Below are positions 49,862-59,159 of a stretch of DNA of 64,000 nucleotides, piece after piece. The stretch's first letter is position 1; each line of letters starts with the position of its first letter. Origin of the DNA: Streptomyces sp. NBC_00690 (GTDB taxonomy: Bacteria; Actinomycetota; Actinomycetes; Streptomycetales; Streptomycetaceae). The notes under the pieces were generated by a model that worked only from the letters and a program-made list of their open reading frames with translations, did not search any database and was not told the DNA's origin. The stretch is taken from assembly GCF_036226685.1 (NCBI RefSeq), contig NZ_CP109009.1, positions 7,777,501-7,841,500 on the forward strand, in the 5' to 3' direction. A program made the position numbers and the translations under genes.

Positions 49862-50608
49862 TCACGCCTCCCTGTGGATGAAGCCGGTGTAGGCGCCTTC
49901 GGCCAGTCGTCCGGGTGCGGTGTCGGCCGGGGCGTGGGCGAGGAAGGCGGGGACCGTCCCCTGGAAGCGGATTGTGCCGCGGTCCAGTATGACGACGGTG
50001 TCGAAGACCTCCGCCAGGTCTTCGGTCTGGTGGGTGGAGACGACGAAGTTCGTGGTGGGCGACAGGTCGGTGAGCAGTTCCCGGAAGACCGCCCGCTGCT
50101 GGGGGTCGAGGCCGGCTGTGGGTTCGTCCAGGAGGACGAACTCTGCTCCGTGCACGAGGGTCTGGGCGATGCCCAGGCGCCGGAGCTGGCCGCCGGAGAG
50201 TTGGTGTCCCGTCCGGGTGGCGAGTTCGGCCAGGCCCACGCGTGCCAGAGCAGACCGGGCGGCCTTCCAGGCGGCCCGGCGGCTCAGTCCCTTGAGCCAG
50301 CCCGCGTAGGCGACTTGCTCGCGCAGCTTGAGCCCGGCGATCGGCTTCACCTGCTGGGGAAGCCACCCGACACGCCGTCGGTAGTCCTTACGGGCATCCG
50401 ACGAACGGGGTATCAGGCCATTCAGGGAAACCTGACCGGATTCAGGCGTGGTGATGGCGGTCGCCGCGATGCCGAGCAAGGTCGACTTCCCCGCGCCGTT
50501 GGGCCCGAGCAGTACCGTCCGGCCGGGTGGGAACGTGACGGAGAAGTCGCGTAAGACGCTGACACCGCGCCGGTAGCCGAACGTACACCTGTCTACTTCG
50601 AGAGTCAT
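49862..50608 (-). CDS. ABC transporter ATP-binding protein
   Basis: A 248-residue ATPase starting at ATG 50608. Walker A GPNGAGKST, Q-loop (WLPQQV), signature LSGGQLRR, Walker B FVLLDEP and H-loop (VVSTHQTED) are all intact. It resembles ATPases of peptide or antibiotic exporters (ABC-2 type). It powers the permease whose start lies three bases from its stop. Confidence 0.9.
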   Translation of the reverse strand: MTLEVDRCTFGYRRGVSVLRDFSVTFPPGRTVLLGPNGAGKSTLLGIAATAITTPESGQVSLNGLIPRSSDARKDYRRRVGWLPQQVKPIAGLKLREQVAYAGWLKGLSRRAAWKAARSALARVGLAELATRTGHQLSGGQLRRLGIAQTLVHGAEFVLLDEPTAGLDPQQRAVFRELLTDLSPTTNFVVSTHQTEDLAEVFDTVVILDRGTIRFQGTVPAFLAHAPADTAPGRLAEGAYTGFIHREA

Positions 50609-50688
50609 TCCAGCAGCCTCATTGAACGGGGCCGGCAGGTCCGCGCACAGCACGGCCCCGCCGGCCATGAAGAATCATCGATCGCCGG

Positions 50689-51096
50689 TCACCAGTAGAT
50701 GCCCACGTCGTTCACTGAGATTATCCGCGTTCCGGTATAGGCGAAGTAGTAGTCACCAGCCGTGGTCATCGTGCCCCAGTTGGAGACGTTGCAGGTGTTG
50801 ATACGCGTTCCGTGGCCGACGTCGGGCAGTGCGGGTCTGACTCGGTAGAGCACAAGGGGTGCGCTGAAGGTCGTCGTATCAGCACTGCAGGTCTCGAAGG
50901 CGACCCTGGTTGAGACAGCGTCGTTGTGGTTGTCCCGCCAGCGGCCGGACTCTTGCCCCCACTGCCAGCCGCGGATGTACGTCGCTCTACTGCCTTCGGC
51001 GTGTGCCGGTACGCTGCTGGCCAGTGTCGCAATAGCGGTTAAGCCTGCCACTGCGGCCGTTTTCAGCCGTACGCTAGTGTGAAAACTGGTCTCCAT
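50689..51096 (-). CDS. Small secreted protein
   Basis: A 135-residue exported protein starting at ATG 51096 after AAAGGA. Signal peptide (TAAVAGLTAIATLASSVPAH, cleaved near AHA), then a beta-rich mature domain with two cysteines (FETCSADTT, INTCNVSNW) and many aromatics. Not recognised. It lies just upstream of the ABC operon on the same strand and could be its companion or a cell-surface protein. Confidence 0.68.
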   Translation of the reverse strand: METSFHTSVRLKTAAVAGLTAIATLASSVPAHAEGSRATYIRGWQWGQESGRWRDNHNDAVSTRVAFETCSADTTTFSAPLVLYRVRPALPDVGHGTRINTCNVSNWGTMTTAGDYYFAYTGTRIISVNDVGIYW

Positions 51097-52041
51097 GGAT
51101 TTCCTTTCCTTGTGTGAGGGAGTGATGAGGGCCGAGGTGTTCTGAGGCACGCATCGGCTAAGTGACGTTCGGCCCGAACGTGGTGATACACAGGGCCGGG
51201 CATCACTATCGGTGAGGGTTGCACGGGTCTCAACAGGCTTTACACGGACCGGCATTGAGCCTCGCCTTCCGCTCATACGCTGGGTGAAGGCGCATGCCTG
51301 GTTTGTTGTGATCCCTCCTGCATGCGCGAGCGTGAACACTTGCGCGATTCCGTACAGTCAGTGATCAGGTAACGGTTAGGGCAAGAAAGGCTGTTGGGCG
51401 TGTCGAGCTAACGCTGTCCGTCGACCCGGGCCTACGCACTGTCCTGCGCTGCCTGGGTGTTCGGCAGTCAGGCCCCAGGACCTGCATGTGTCCCGCACGC
51501 AGGCATCGGCGGCCCCTGGGATCCCACCAGGGGACCCGGCAGTCGTCACTGTTACCGGTCCGCACACAGGTCATCTCGCACACTCGCCGCGCATTCCCCA
51601 GAGCCAGCCCGATTCGCTCCGAAGAACGTGGTTCTTCACTTGGAGCGTCCTGAGCCGCGATTCCACAGCCTCAACCACGGGGACCCACGCGAGAGCCCGG
51701 GTCCGGGGCCGCCGACAGGCCGAGGAGAATCCCCGCGGACGCGGGGACGAGATCCGGGACGCAGGGTTGAGACCACGATGACCAACACCCGGCCCTGTGG
51801 TGTGCGGGGACGGAACGTGGCCGGGCAGGCTGCAGACGCCCTTCCCCGCGTGCGGACCGTCCGGTCCCCGACACGACCCGCGACACCATCCCTAACGACC
51901 GGTCACCCAGGCAGTCGACCACAGAAACCAGCCACATAGATGCGGGACGGCGGTGAGCAGGTATCCCCCGGCCCGGCGCTGACGATCCACGGTCGGTCTG
52001 GGCCAATCCACCGCACCGTTGGTGGGTGTCATCGAAACGCG
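51097..52041. other. Gap of about 950 bases without a convincing gene
   Basis: No frame here shows a domain or a good start. Near 51730 there is one ATCCCCGCGGACGCGGGGAC palindrome that resembles a type I-E CRISPR repeat, with no regular array. The right end holds a strong terminator. I see nothing else. Confidence 0.4.
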
Positions 52042-52085
52042 AAAGGGGACCTGCACGTGCCATCAGCCTGCGGCAGGTCCCCTTT
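52042..52085. terminator. Terminator next to the lipoprotein gene
   Basis: AAAGGGGACCTGC (52042-52054) pairs perfectly with GCAGGTCCCCTTT (52073-52085). The hairpin lies just downstream of the lipoprotein gene's reconstructed stop at 52100. Confidence 0.72.
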
Positions 52086-52099
52086 GGTGAACGGGGAGG

Positions 52100-52371
52100 T
52101 CAGCTCGAAGACTCGGCCTTGGTGAGGGCCTTGTCTATGTGGGTGTCGACGAGGCCGGGGATCCGGAGATGTTCACGAGCAGGGTGCCGCTGCGGATGGC
52201 GGTTTGCTTGAGGACGCTGCTTTGTCCGCCTGCGGTGAAGGTCAGCAGCTGGGACCACTGCTCATCGCCCAGCGCCGTGGCGGGGGTAGAACTGCTGGTG
52301 GAGCAGCCCGGGAGGACAGTGAGGGCGAGTGTGGCGAGGCCGAGGACGACGGTGGTGGAGCGGCGGCGCAT
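52100..52371 (-). pseudogene. Lipoprotein gene with a one-base frameshift near its end
   Basis: From ATG 52371 the frame gives a lipoprotein signal (LATLALTVLPGCSTSSS, with the lipobox LPGC) and a short mature part (DEQWSQLLTFTAGG). It then ends early at 52135. The other frame continues PGLVDTHIDKALTKAESSS to 52100, right before the terminator. Adding one C to the run opposite 52157-52160 restores this. As sequenced the C-terminus is altered over about 5-20 residues, so it may still work, or be an assembly error. Confidence 0.62.
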
Positions 52372-52575
52372 ATGGTTCCCCTGGTTTGGTGTGGAGGGTT
52401 GTGACTGCCGAACCGCCCCTGACGGTTCGGCGGGCAGGCGGGGTTGGTGGTCGAGGTACGTGAGGCCGTCTTCGAGGGTGGCGTGGCGGTGCTCCATGGG
52501 GCCGGAGTGGCGGTTGAATCACACCGCGTCCAACGCGAGGCCGTTCTTGAGTTAGCTCTGGAGCGGTAACGAGAT

Positions 52576-52602
52576 CCCGTCCGATCGTTCAGATCGGGCG
52601 GG
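52576..52602. terminator. Terminator between lipoprotein and VOC genes
   Basis: CCCGTCCGATC (52576-52586) pairs with GATCGGGCGGG (52592-52602), with one G:T pair, around GTTCA. It lies downstream of the VOC gene on the leftward strand. Confidence 0.6.
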
Positions 52603-52792
52603 GTTTCGTCGTTTCCGGGGCTCGTTCGATGCCTGTTCGGGTTGGTGGCTGGCGGGATGCTGGGCGCGGTTCGGTCCGGGGCTTGTCGTGGTGCGGGCAT
52701 GGCTGAGGGCCCAGGGATCGGGGGTCGGTCCTGACGGTGCGGAAGGCGTTTTGCGTCGGCATGGCCGGAGCCGAGGAAGTAGATGCCCCCTT

Positions 52793-53716
52793 TCAGCTCT
52801 CCCGGAAGATCAGAGCTGCACCGAGGGCTCCTTCGGCCGGAACGAAGAGTTCCCCTCGGGCTGTCTCGCGTACGGGCAGTCCGGACTCTGCAAGCAACGC
52901 ACGCACCCGATTGATGTCAGGGACGGCAACTGTGCAGGCGACAAGTGCCGGGAGCGCGGGCGCAGCCTCACCCGGCAGCAGCTCACGGAGATCGGCCTCG
53001 GTCACGAGGGTAACCGGGCCTTCTGTGGAGATCGGCCGGCCCAGATACCGCGCGTACCGCTCGCGAACCAAGGGGAGTTGTTCGTCGGGTATGCACAGCA
53101 CCGCCTCGACGAGGTCCCGGGCGCCGTTGGGGTGGTCGAGGTGACGGGTGTCCTGGAACTCCGGGTCCAGATCGGCAACGACGCCGACCCGGCCTTCCGG
53201 CGCACCGTCGATCTCCAGGTAGCGGACGGGTTCCGTGCGCATGCCATTGGGGGTCTCGACCGGTCGGCCGACGGTGTTCACCTCTCCGTGTTCGACACCG
53301 GCGGCAGTGAGCCTGCTACCCGTGCTGTCGATGTCCGACGAGGAGAACATCAGGATGTGGAGCCCTTCGAAGCGATCACGCCATCCGGCAAGCTGAGCGC
53401 TGGTCGCTTTGATCCGCGACAGGACCAGGGGGACCTTCTCCGGAGGCACCTGGAGCGGAACGATCCGCGCGTCGGGTGGCAGGCCCGCCGTGTTCCCGGG
53501 CTGCACCGGGGTCACCAACTCGACGAAGCTCCGGGAGAGGTCGGCGTGGGTATTCGCCGCCCCGAAGGGCTCCGGCGCGGCACCCCCGCGAGGTGCCAGC
53601 GCCGGCACGCTGGGCGGCGGAACGTGAAATCCAAGCCGCCGGTAGAGCGCTATGGCCTGTGCCATGTCGCTGACGACGTGGCCGACGTGATGTAAGCGTG
53701 TGATGTCGTGAGGCAT
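52793..53716 (-). CDS. VOC (glyoxalase-like) protein with two domains
   Basis: A 307-residue protein starting at ATG 53716 after GAGGTC. A first vicinal-oxygen-chelate domain starts LHHVGHVVSDMAQAIALYRR, with a candidate metal histidine in HHVGH and an E in SFVELVTP. A second domain follows (HILMFSSSDIDSTGSRLTAA and DLVEAVLCIPDEQLPLV). VOC enzymes are metal-dependent isomerases, dioxygenases or resistance proteins; the substrate cannot be told here. Confidence 0.78.
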   Translation of the reverse strand: MPHDITRLHHVGHVVSDMAQAIALYRRLGFHVPPPSVPALAPRGGAAPEPFGAANTHADLSRSFVELVTPVQPGNTAGLPPDARIVPLQVPPEKVPLVLSRIKATSAQLAGWRDRFEGLHILMFSSSDIDSTGSRLTAAGVEHGEVNTVGRPVETPNGMRTEPVRYLEIDGAPEGRVGVVADLDPEFQDTRHLDHPNGARDLVEAVLCIPDEQLPLVRERYARYLGRPISTEGPVTLVTEADLRELLPGEAAPALPALVACTVAVPDINRVRALLAESGLPVRETARGELFVPAEGALGAALIFRES

Positions 53717-53915
53717 GACCTCACCGTAGGCCCAGATAGGCAGCTCGTAGAGCGGACCAAGGTAGGGCGATCCCCCGGTTGGGGCATGGCAACACGGGCG
53801 GTTTGTTGGCTGTGCCGTGCCACCGGAGGTTCCGTTGACGGAGGAGAGCATCTTCGCTCGTGTGCCGACGACGGAAGCTGGTCCTCATGGCCCGAGGCAA
53901 GCGAATGCGCTACAG

Positions 53916-54337
53916 CTAGTTGAAGAGCGGGATCGTGGGCGGCAGCGGGGCAAGCACTGCGCGAAGCCGGTCGAGCATGGACCGCCATGGGTTCCCGTCC
54001 CCGGATCGCCCCAGTTGGAAGTGAGCCCGGCCCCGTCCCCAGCGATGCGGGCGAGGGCTTCGTCGGCGAGTGTCCGAAGTTCGAGGGAGTAGGCGGGCAT
54101 GAGTGTTTGAGGGCCATAGCGGGTGTCGACTGGTTCGCCGTCTGTACATGGCGCCGCGATCAGCGCGGCGGCTGCCACTGCTTCCTCCGCTTCAGTGAGG
54201 TAGCCGGTGGCACTCACGGTGCGGGTGAGAACGCCTCGAACCAGAGCTTCGCGTTCCTCGGGGCTGGCGTCATCGAGAGAGTTGGCGAAGTCCGCAGCTG
54301 TGTCGTTGTCGAAGGGGCCTGAATCCCATGTGCCCAT
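53916..54337 (-). pseudogene. DUF4259 gene with a one-base frameshift
   Basis: MGTWDSGPFDNDTAADFANS and the SATGYLTEAEEAVAAAALIA block identify DUF4259, a common actinobacterial family of unknown function. After SNWGDPGTG the frame is lost. The proper end, NPWRSMLDRLRAVLAP and PPTIPLFN, is in another frame and stops at 53916. One G added to the GGGG run opposite 53999-54002 restores a normal-length protein of about 140 residues. Decay or assembly error. Confidence 0.68.
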
Positions 54338-54369
54338 GATGATCTCCTCGCGTAGCTGTGCCGGGATCC

Positions 54370-54861
54370 TCACATCAGCCACTGACAACACGGAACGGGA
54401 CCCTGGGCCCGAACCGGCCTCCCCTGGAAAATGATCATGAGCAACCTGGGAAACGATCTCCAGTCCGCCCTATCGGCCCAGTTCAACGGCCTTCGTGAAC
54501 GCCCCAACGCGGTTTCGGGGGTCTCGTGTCCGGCACGGCGGCGCAGAATGCTGAGGATCATCCAGTCGCGGTCTGTACCGTACTGCGGGCACGTACGCAC
54601 CTCACCGCCGACCGCAAGTTGCCCCCGCCAGGGCATCATCATCCCGGCCAACTCACCCGGGGAGGCCGACCTCAACTCGGGCGGCAGGAAATCGTCCATC
54701 ATCGGGGGCGGAGCAAGGTCAGTAGCGGGGACGGGGTCCTGTTGCGGGATGGAGGTGGGGTCCGGCTGGCGGTCCGCCCAGGCTTCATCTCCCGCCCTGC
54801 GCGTTGGGTTTCGCGCCATTCCCGTTGATCGCGTACGCGCTTGAACATGCTGCTCCTTCAT
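54370..54861 (-). CDS. Hypothetical protein downstream of the relaxase
   Basis: A 163-residue frame starting at ATG 54861, 67 bases downstream of the relaxase stop. The first 55 residues are disordered. Then come PPPMMDDFLPPELRSASPGE, a CPQYGTDRDWMILSILRR segment and a helix ending DWRSFPRLLMIIFQG. It looks coding but I do not recognise it; its C-terminal tail may also be shifted. Possibly a mobilisation accessory. Confidence 0.45.
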   Translation of the reverse strand: MKEQHVQARTRSTGMARNPTRRAGDEAWADRQPDPTSIPQQDPVPATDLAPPPMMDDFLPPELRSASPGELAGMMMPWRGQLAVGGEVRTCPQYGTDRDWMILSILRRRAGHETPETALGRSRRPLNWADRADWRSFPRLLMIIFQGRPVRAQGPVPCCQWLM

Positions 54862-54928
54862 GGTTCGCCCTTCGGGCCACACACCGTGCCCGCTACACCG
54901 GTTCGGCTTCAACTCTGAAAGTTGTGAA

Positions 54929-56661
54929 TCACCGGGCCTTGCGCCGCTGGTCGGAACGGTCTTCGGCCAGCTGGCCCGTCGGCTGTCGCGCGGTCTGGAC
55001 TCGTGCGCTGACGGGCGGTAGGGCGGGGAGGTCGGCCATGCGGCGCAGCCGCCACACCAGGACATCCGTGAGGGATCCTGCGGTGTCCAACTCCCGTTGG
55101 CGGACCGCTTCGGCGAGCAAAGGGCCTGGGTTGTGGCCCGCTTGCTGGGCGTCGGCGAGGGTGGCGGCCAGCGCGGGCCAACCGGGCTCGGCGAGGATCT
55201 GCTGGGCCAGCTCCGGCACCGCCACCCGTATATACGTGGCCTGTTGGAGTTGCAGCGGCCGGGGCATACGGCGGCCCCGCTCGTTCAGGACGTTCAGGGG
55301 CCCTGGGGCGGCGTGCTGGTAGGCGGCACGTAGGTGTTCGGCCGTCTGCCGGGCGGCGGCAGCCTGCTGCGCATGCCCCTTCCTCGCGTGCCAGTTGGTG
55401 GCGGCGACGACGAGGAAGAACACCATGTCGATGAGCATCGCGGTGGTGGCGCCGTCCTCCCCACGCCCCAAGGCCGGCCCACTGTGCATGAGGTCACGGG
55501 CGGCCTGCCGCAGCGCCCGGTCATGCCCGCGCACGGCCCGGATGTGGGAGCGGGACGCCCGCTCGAACGCGAAGGCTGCTTCCCTCAGCTCACGTCTGGT
55601 GTGGGCGGCGGATGTCTTCGCCAGCGCGTCCAGCACCTCACCGGCACCGACCAGCTGCGCCGCTATGGCCGGGTCGTCTCCTTGGCCGATGACCAGTACC
55701 GCCTGCCACACCGCTGCGGTCGCATGTCGACGTGCGGGCGCGGGGCCTGTGCCGCTGGGAGAGAGCTGGTGCCTGGAGGCCGATGGTGCATCCGATTCCT
55801 GCCCGGACGCACCCCCATCGGTGGTCCAGCGTTCGCGGACGCGGGGGAGCGACAGGTCGGGGGCGAGCTTCGATCCGGAGTAGAAGATGGGTTCGTTGTC
55901 CTTGTTGCGGTCGTCGGGTAGGGCTACGGTGTAGCCGAGGAGGTCCCCGGACGGGGCAACCCTGCGCCGGACGAGGAGCCCAGCGGCGGCGAGCCGGTCG
56001 AAGAACTCCGCCTCGCCCTGAGCGCCGGCAACGGCCCGCCGGACGGTTTCCCGCAGTTCCTTCCGCGGCGTCCGTTCTCGCTGTTCGCGTGCGGCTTTGT
56101 GGCGTTCGGCGCTGGTGGGGTGTTGGGCGGCGGTGCCGTCACCGGCATTCAGTTGGCGGAGGCCGTATTCGGCTTCGAGGAGGCGGGCTTCGGCCTGGGA
56201 GCGGCTGCGTCGTGGTCGAGGTCGGGTTTGTAGCCGTCCTCTTGGACGAGGGTGGCGACGATGTGGATGTGGTCGTCCGCGTGCCGTACGGCCGCCCAGC
56301 GGCACCCGGCCCCGTTCTTGTCGGGGTTGTCGATGCCGGTGGCGGCGACCATCCGGCGGGCGATCTCGCCCCATTCGACGTCGGTCATGATGCGGTCGGT
56401 GGGGGCGTTGCGGACCGAGAGGTGCCACACGTGCCTGCGGGGCCGGTCTTGTTCGTCGATGTTGTGAAGCGGCTGGTCGAGGAGCTGCTGCAGCTCCTTG
56501 ATGGTGGTGGCGAAGTCGTCGGCGCGGCCGGGGTCGGGGGCGTTGCCGTCCCAGGAGGCCACCAGGTGCGGGTCGGTGTGTTCCTCGTGGGTGCCCGGCC
56601 CGTACAGGTAGTGGAGGAGGCCGATGGTGCGTTTCCCGCGCTGGTGGATCCTGGGGATCAT
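54929..56661 (-). pseudogene. mobA: Relaxase/mobilisation nuclease with a one-base frameshift
   Basis: The N-terminal 150 residues from ATG 56661 are a MobA/VirD2-like relaxase: MIPRIHQRGKRTIGLLHYLY, EWGEIARRMVAATGI and the metal site DDHIHIVATL (HIH at 131-133). The frame then fails after about residue 153 and stops at 56149. The long helical C-terminal half (SQAEARLLEAEYGLRQLNAG through AQQILAEPGWPALAATLADA) is in another frame to 54929. One C added opposite 56197-56199 joins them. It nicks the transfer origin if intact. As sequenced, only the nuclease domain would be made. Confidence 0.8.
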
Positions 56662-56676
56662 GCCGGTGGTGGCTTT

Positions 56677-57315
56677 CTAGTGTTGGGCGATCAGTCGGTC
56701 GGTGGCGTCCTGGACGCGCTGGACTGCGCGTCGGGTGGCGGTGATGGCGGCGTCGAGTTGCGGCTCGGTGGGTTGGGCGCCGGAGTTGAGGGCGCGGGCG
56801 ATTTGGTTGAGGTTGTTGCCGACCTGGCCGAGGTGTCGGCGGGCGGCGAACAACTCGGTCACGGTCTCGCGTTGTCCGGCGATGGTGGCGGCGGTGTGGT
56901 CGAGGTCGCGGGCGGCGGCGAGGCCGGCGCGGGCGAGGAACGCGGGCAAAGTCGTACGGGTGCGCTGCGCGGCGGCGGTGAGGAGGGCCTTCTCTTCGTT
57001 GTTCAGGCGGACGCTGCACACATGCACACGCTTGCGGTCGGGCGGTTTCGGCGAGCGCTTACGCGAAGGGTTCTTCGCGTCTCGGCGCTGACGGCGCGGG
57101 GTTTGCTTCTCCGGCTGCGGTCCGCCCTCGGTCGCTGCCTCCCGGACCAGTGCCCCCCGGCGCTGGTCCACACCCGCCAACCCCGGGGCGGGCTTGGCCA
57201 AGACGCGCTTCCCCGACGGGGAAGAGTGTCTTGGCCGATAACTTGCTCGCGTTGGGGTCGAGTTGGAGCCCGGCGAACCCTCGTCGGTGAACCCGGTCGT
57301 GTTCGGGTGCGTCAT
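56677..57315 (-). CDS. mobC: MobC-like relaxosome protein
   Basis: A 212-residue protein starting at ATG 57315, overlapping the preceding stop as ATGA. The C-terminal 110 residues match MobC-type plasmid mobilisation proteins (VRLNNEEKALLTAAAQRTRT, HLGQVGNNLNQIARALNSG). The N-terminal half is basic and disordered. MobC helps the relaxase open and bind the origin of transfer. Directly upstream of the relaxase. Confidence 0.82.
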   Translation of the reverse strand: MTHPNTTGFTDEGSPGSNSTPTRASYRPRHSSPSGKRVLAKPAPGLAGVDQRRGALVREAATEGGPQPEKQTPRRQRRDAKNPSRKRSPKPPDRKRVHVCSVRLNNEEKALLTAAAQRTRTTLPAFLARAGLAAARDLDHTAATIAGQRETVTELFAARRHLGQVGNNLNQIARALNSGAQPTEPQLDAAITATRRAVQRVQDATDRLIAQH

Positions 57316-57545
57316 CGGATGCGGGCCTTGCTGGTGCGTGCGTGGAGCTGGATCCTGGCGGCCAGTTCGACCACGGCCGGTCCGTCGAGGACCCGGACGG
57401 GGGAGGCGGGGGTCGCCTGGACGAGCCACTGCCCTGTGGGGACGGGCAGGGCGGTGTGCAGGAGGCGGCGGCGGACCAGGACCTCGGCCCAGGCGTCGGC
57501 CTCGGCTGCTGTAGGTGCCGTGGTGCGGGTTTTTCGGGGAAGCAT
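57312..57545 (-). CDS. Small hypothetical protein before mobC
   Basis: A 77-residue protein starting at ATG 57545 and coupled to mobC by ATGA. It is an alpha/beta mix (ADAWAEVLVRRRLLHTALPV, VLDGPAVVELAARIQLHA). Not recognised. First gene after a strong terminator, so probably the start of the mobilisation operon. Confidence 0.6.
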   Translation of the reverse strand: MLPRKTRTTAPTAAEADAWAEVLVRRRLLHTALPVPTGQWLVQATPASPVRVLDGPAVVELAARIQLHARTSKARIR

Positions 57546-57570
57546 CGGGGTGTGACCTCCGGGTGGGGGG

Positions 57571-57600
57571 CGGTGCTCCGGCGTTGTCGCCGGAGCACCG
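57571..57600 (-). terminator. Terminator separating replication and mobilisation operons
   Basis: CGGTGCTCCGGCG (57571-57583) pairs perfectly with CGCCGGAGCACCG (57588-57600) around TTGT. It lies just after the stop of the gene at 57628. Confidence 0.75.
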
Positions 57601-57627
57601 CTTCAGAGCACGGGAGTTAGGCGGGTT

Positions 57628-57819
57628 TCAGCCGCATTCGGGGCAGCGCTCGTAGTGTCGGTTCAGGGCCCGGGCCATGGCGCGCTTCGCGCCGGCGGAG
57701 TGCTTGGCGCTGACCTTCCCCGAGGGTGTGCCGTGGTGGCGTTCGGAGTGGTTGCGCAGGTAGGTGATGTCCTGCTCGTAGCCGGTGCGGATGCGGGTGA
57801 ACCGTTGGCAGGTCTTCAT
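57628..57819 (-). CDS. Small basic protein with a C-terminal CxxC
   Basis: A 63-residue protein starting at ATG 57819, overlapping the DUF2637 stop as ATGA and preceded by GAGGAG. Basic throughout (QRFTRIRTGYEQDITYLRNH), ending HYERCPECG, which may bind zinc with a partner. Last gene of the WhiB-DUF2637 group. Confidence 0.65.
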   Translation of the reverse strand: MKTCQRFTRIRTGYEQDITYLRNHSERHHGTPSGKVSAKHSAGAKRAMARALNRHYERCPECG

Positions 57820-59159
57820 CGGATGCTCCTCGTGGCGGTGGTGCCGGTTGTGCCGCGCAGTCGCTGCAGGACCGGGGAGAGGTTCTCGTTGCGGATGGAG
57901 ATGCGCTGGTCGCGCATGATCTCCCTGAGCTGGACGCGGGTGATGGCTTCGTTGCCGTCGCGTTCCAGCACCGTGGGGACGTGGGGGTGGATCAGGGCGA
58001 CGATGTCGTCCTCGGAGAAGCGGGACCGTGAACCCCGGCCTTTGCGGGACCGTCCCCCGGTCCCCTTCCGCTGTGCTTTCGTCGCGGTCCCCGGGACCGC
58101 GCGGGGACGGACGCTGCTCCGGCCGTCGGCTACGGGGGCGTCGCCCCGGTCCTGTTCGGTTCCGGGGACCGGACGGGTCGGTGCCTGTGCCTGCTCCTGG
58201 GGGACCGTGAGGGGACGGACGTCCTTCCCGTCGGTTGCGGCTGTCCTGTCCGTGCGGTCCCGGGGACGCTCCTCGTCGCTGGGTGCCGGTCCCGACGGCG
58301 TCACGGCGTGCAGGTCCCCTTCCCCGGTCTCCAGTTCTTCGAGCGGGACTGGGCCGTCTGCCAGCGGCTTTATGTCGGGGACCGTGGTCCGGTCCCCGGC
58401 GGGGTGGTGTTCCGGCCTGGTCCCGTGAGACGGGCGGCCAGCACGGTCCCGGATTCCGGTCCTCGGTGTCCCCGGTGTCCCCGGTGCCAGTGTCCGGTCC
58501 CGGGGACAGGACGGCATCGTCCCGGATTCGGGTCCCGTTCCGGTCCCCGCGGGACGGTCCCCGTCGGGTGGGGTATCCGTTCGGTCCCGGGGACCGGTCC
58601 CGGACCGGGGCGCGGGGACCGGCTGGAGTTCCCGGTCCCCGGTGCGGTGGGTGGGGACGGTTCCCGTCTGTGGTCCCCGGTCCCGTTCGGTCCCCGTGGC
58701 GGTGCTGGTGGTGTGGGGGTGGTGGCGGGTGATGAGGATGTAGAGGTGGACGGCGCCGGCGAGGGCGAGTGGGGCGAGGGTGGACAGGATGGCGACGACG
58801 GTGTCGCCCAGGCGCAGTCCACTGCCGGGCGCCAGCTGTTGGTTGAGGCGGACCGCGTGGAGGGCGTTGGCCCAGATGCTCGCCGTGGTGGCGGTGCCGA
58901 ACAGGGTCCACACGTAAAGGCGGGCGCCGAAGGGCGCGGTGCGCAGGACGAGCAGGGCGCGGACCCCGTAGGCGATGAACCCGTCGATCACCAGGGGGAA
59001 GAGGTAGGTCAGGAATCCGCGGACGTGGATGGCGACGGCCATCTGCTGCAGCGCGTCGTACGACAGGGCGCAGCCGGCGGTGCCGAGGGCGAGGATGGCG
59101 AGGCGGTCCCAGGGTCCGACGGGGGCGACATCGTGCGACGCGGTGGTGCGGGGGGTCAT
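57816..59159 (-). CDS. DUF2637 membrane protein with a C-terminal DNA-binding-like domain
   Basis: A 447-residue protein starting at ATG 59159. Residues 15-140 form four membrane helices of the DUF2637 family (ALQQMAVAIHVRGFLTYLFP, APLALAGAVHLYILITRHH), known from Streptomyces transfer regions (Spd-like). A linker of about 240 residues is built from repeated GTG/GDR/RDR words encoded by dense GGGGACC repeats. The last 60 residues look like a winged helix (EAITRVQLREIMRDQRISIR). It may tether DNA to the membrane during transfer or spread (inferred). Confidence 0.8.
   Translation of the reverse strand: MTPRTTASHDVAPVGPWDRLAILALGTAGCALSYDALQQMAVAIHVRGFLTYLFPLVIDGFIAYGVRALLVLRTAPFGARLYVWTLFGTATTASIWANALHAVRLNQQLAPGSGLRLGDTVVAILSTLAPLALAGAVHLYILITRHHPHTTSTATGTERDRGPQTGTVPTHRTGDRELQPVPAPRSGTGPRDRTDTPPDGDRPAGTGTGPESGTMPSCPRDRTLAPGTPGTPRTGIRDRAGRPSHGTRPEHHPAGDRTTVPDIKPLADGPVPLEELETGEGDLHAVTPSGPAPSDEERPRDRTDRTAATDGKDVRPLTVPQEQAQAPTRPVPGTEQDRGDAPVADGRSSVRPRAVPGTATKAQRKGTGGRSRKGRGSRSRFSEDDIVALIHPHVPTVLERDGNEAITRVQLREIMRDQRISIRNENLSPVLQRLRGTTGTTATRSIR

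Noticed and set aside
51725..51820. Possible type I-E CRISPR repeat (ATCCCCGCGGACGCGGGGAC) with a second GCGGGGACG about 62 bases on
   Set aside because: The second copy is poorly matched, no further units follow, and no cas genes are present. GC-rich palindromes are common here.
53771..53790. Possible fifth copy of the operator half-site (GATCCCCCGGTTGGGG)
   Set aside because: It has an extra C and lacks the spacer and partner arm, so it may be chance.
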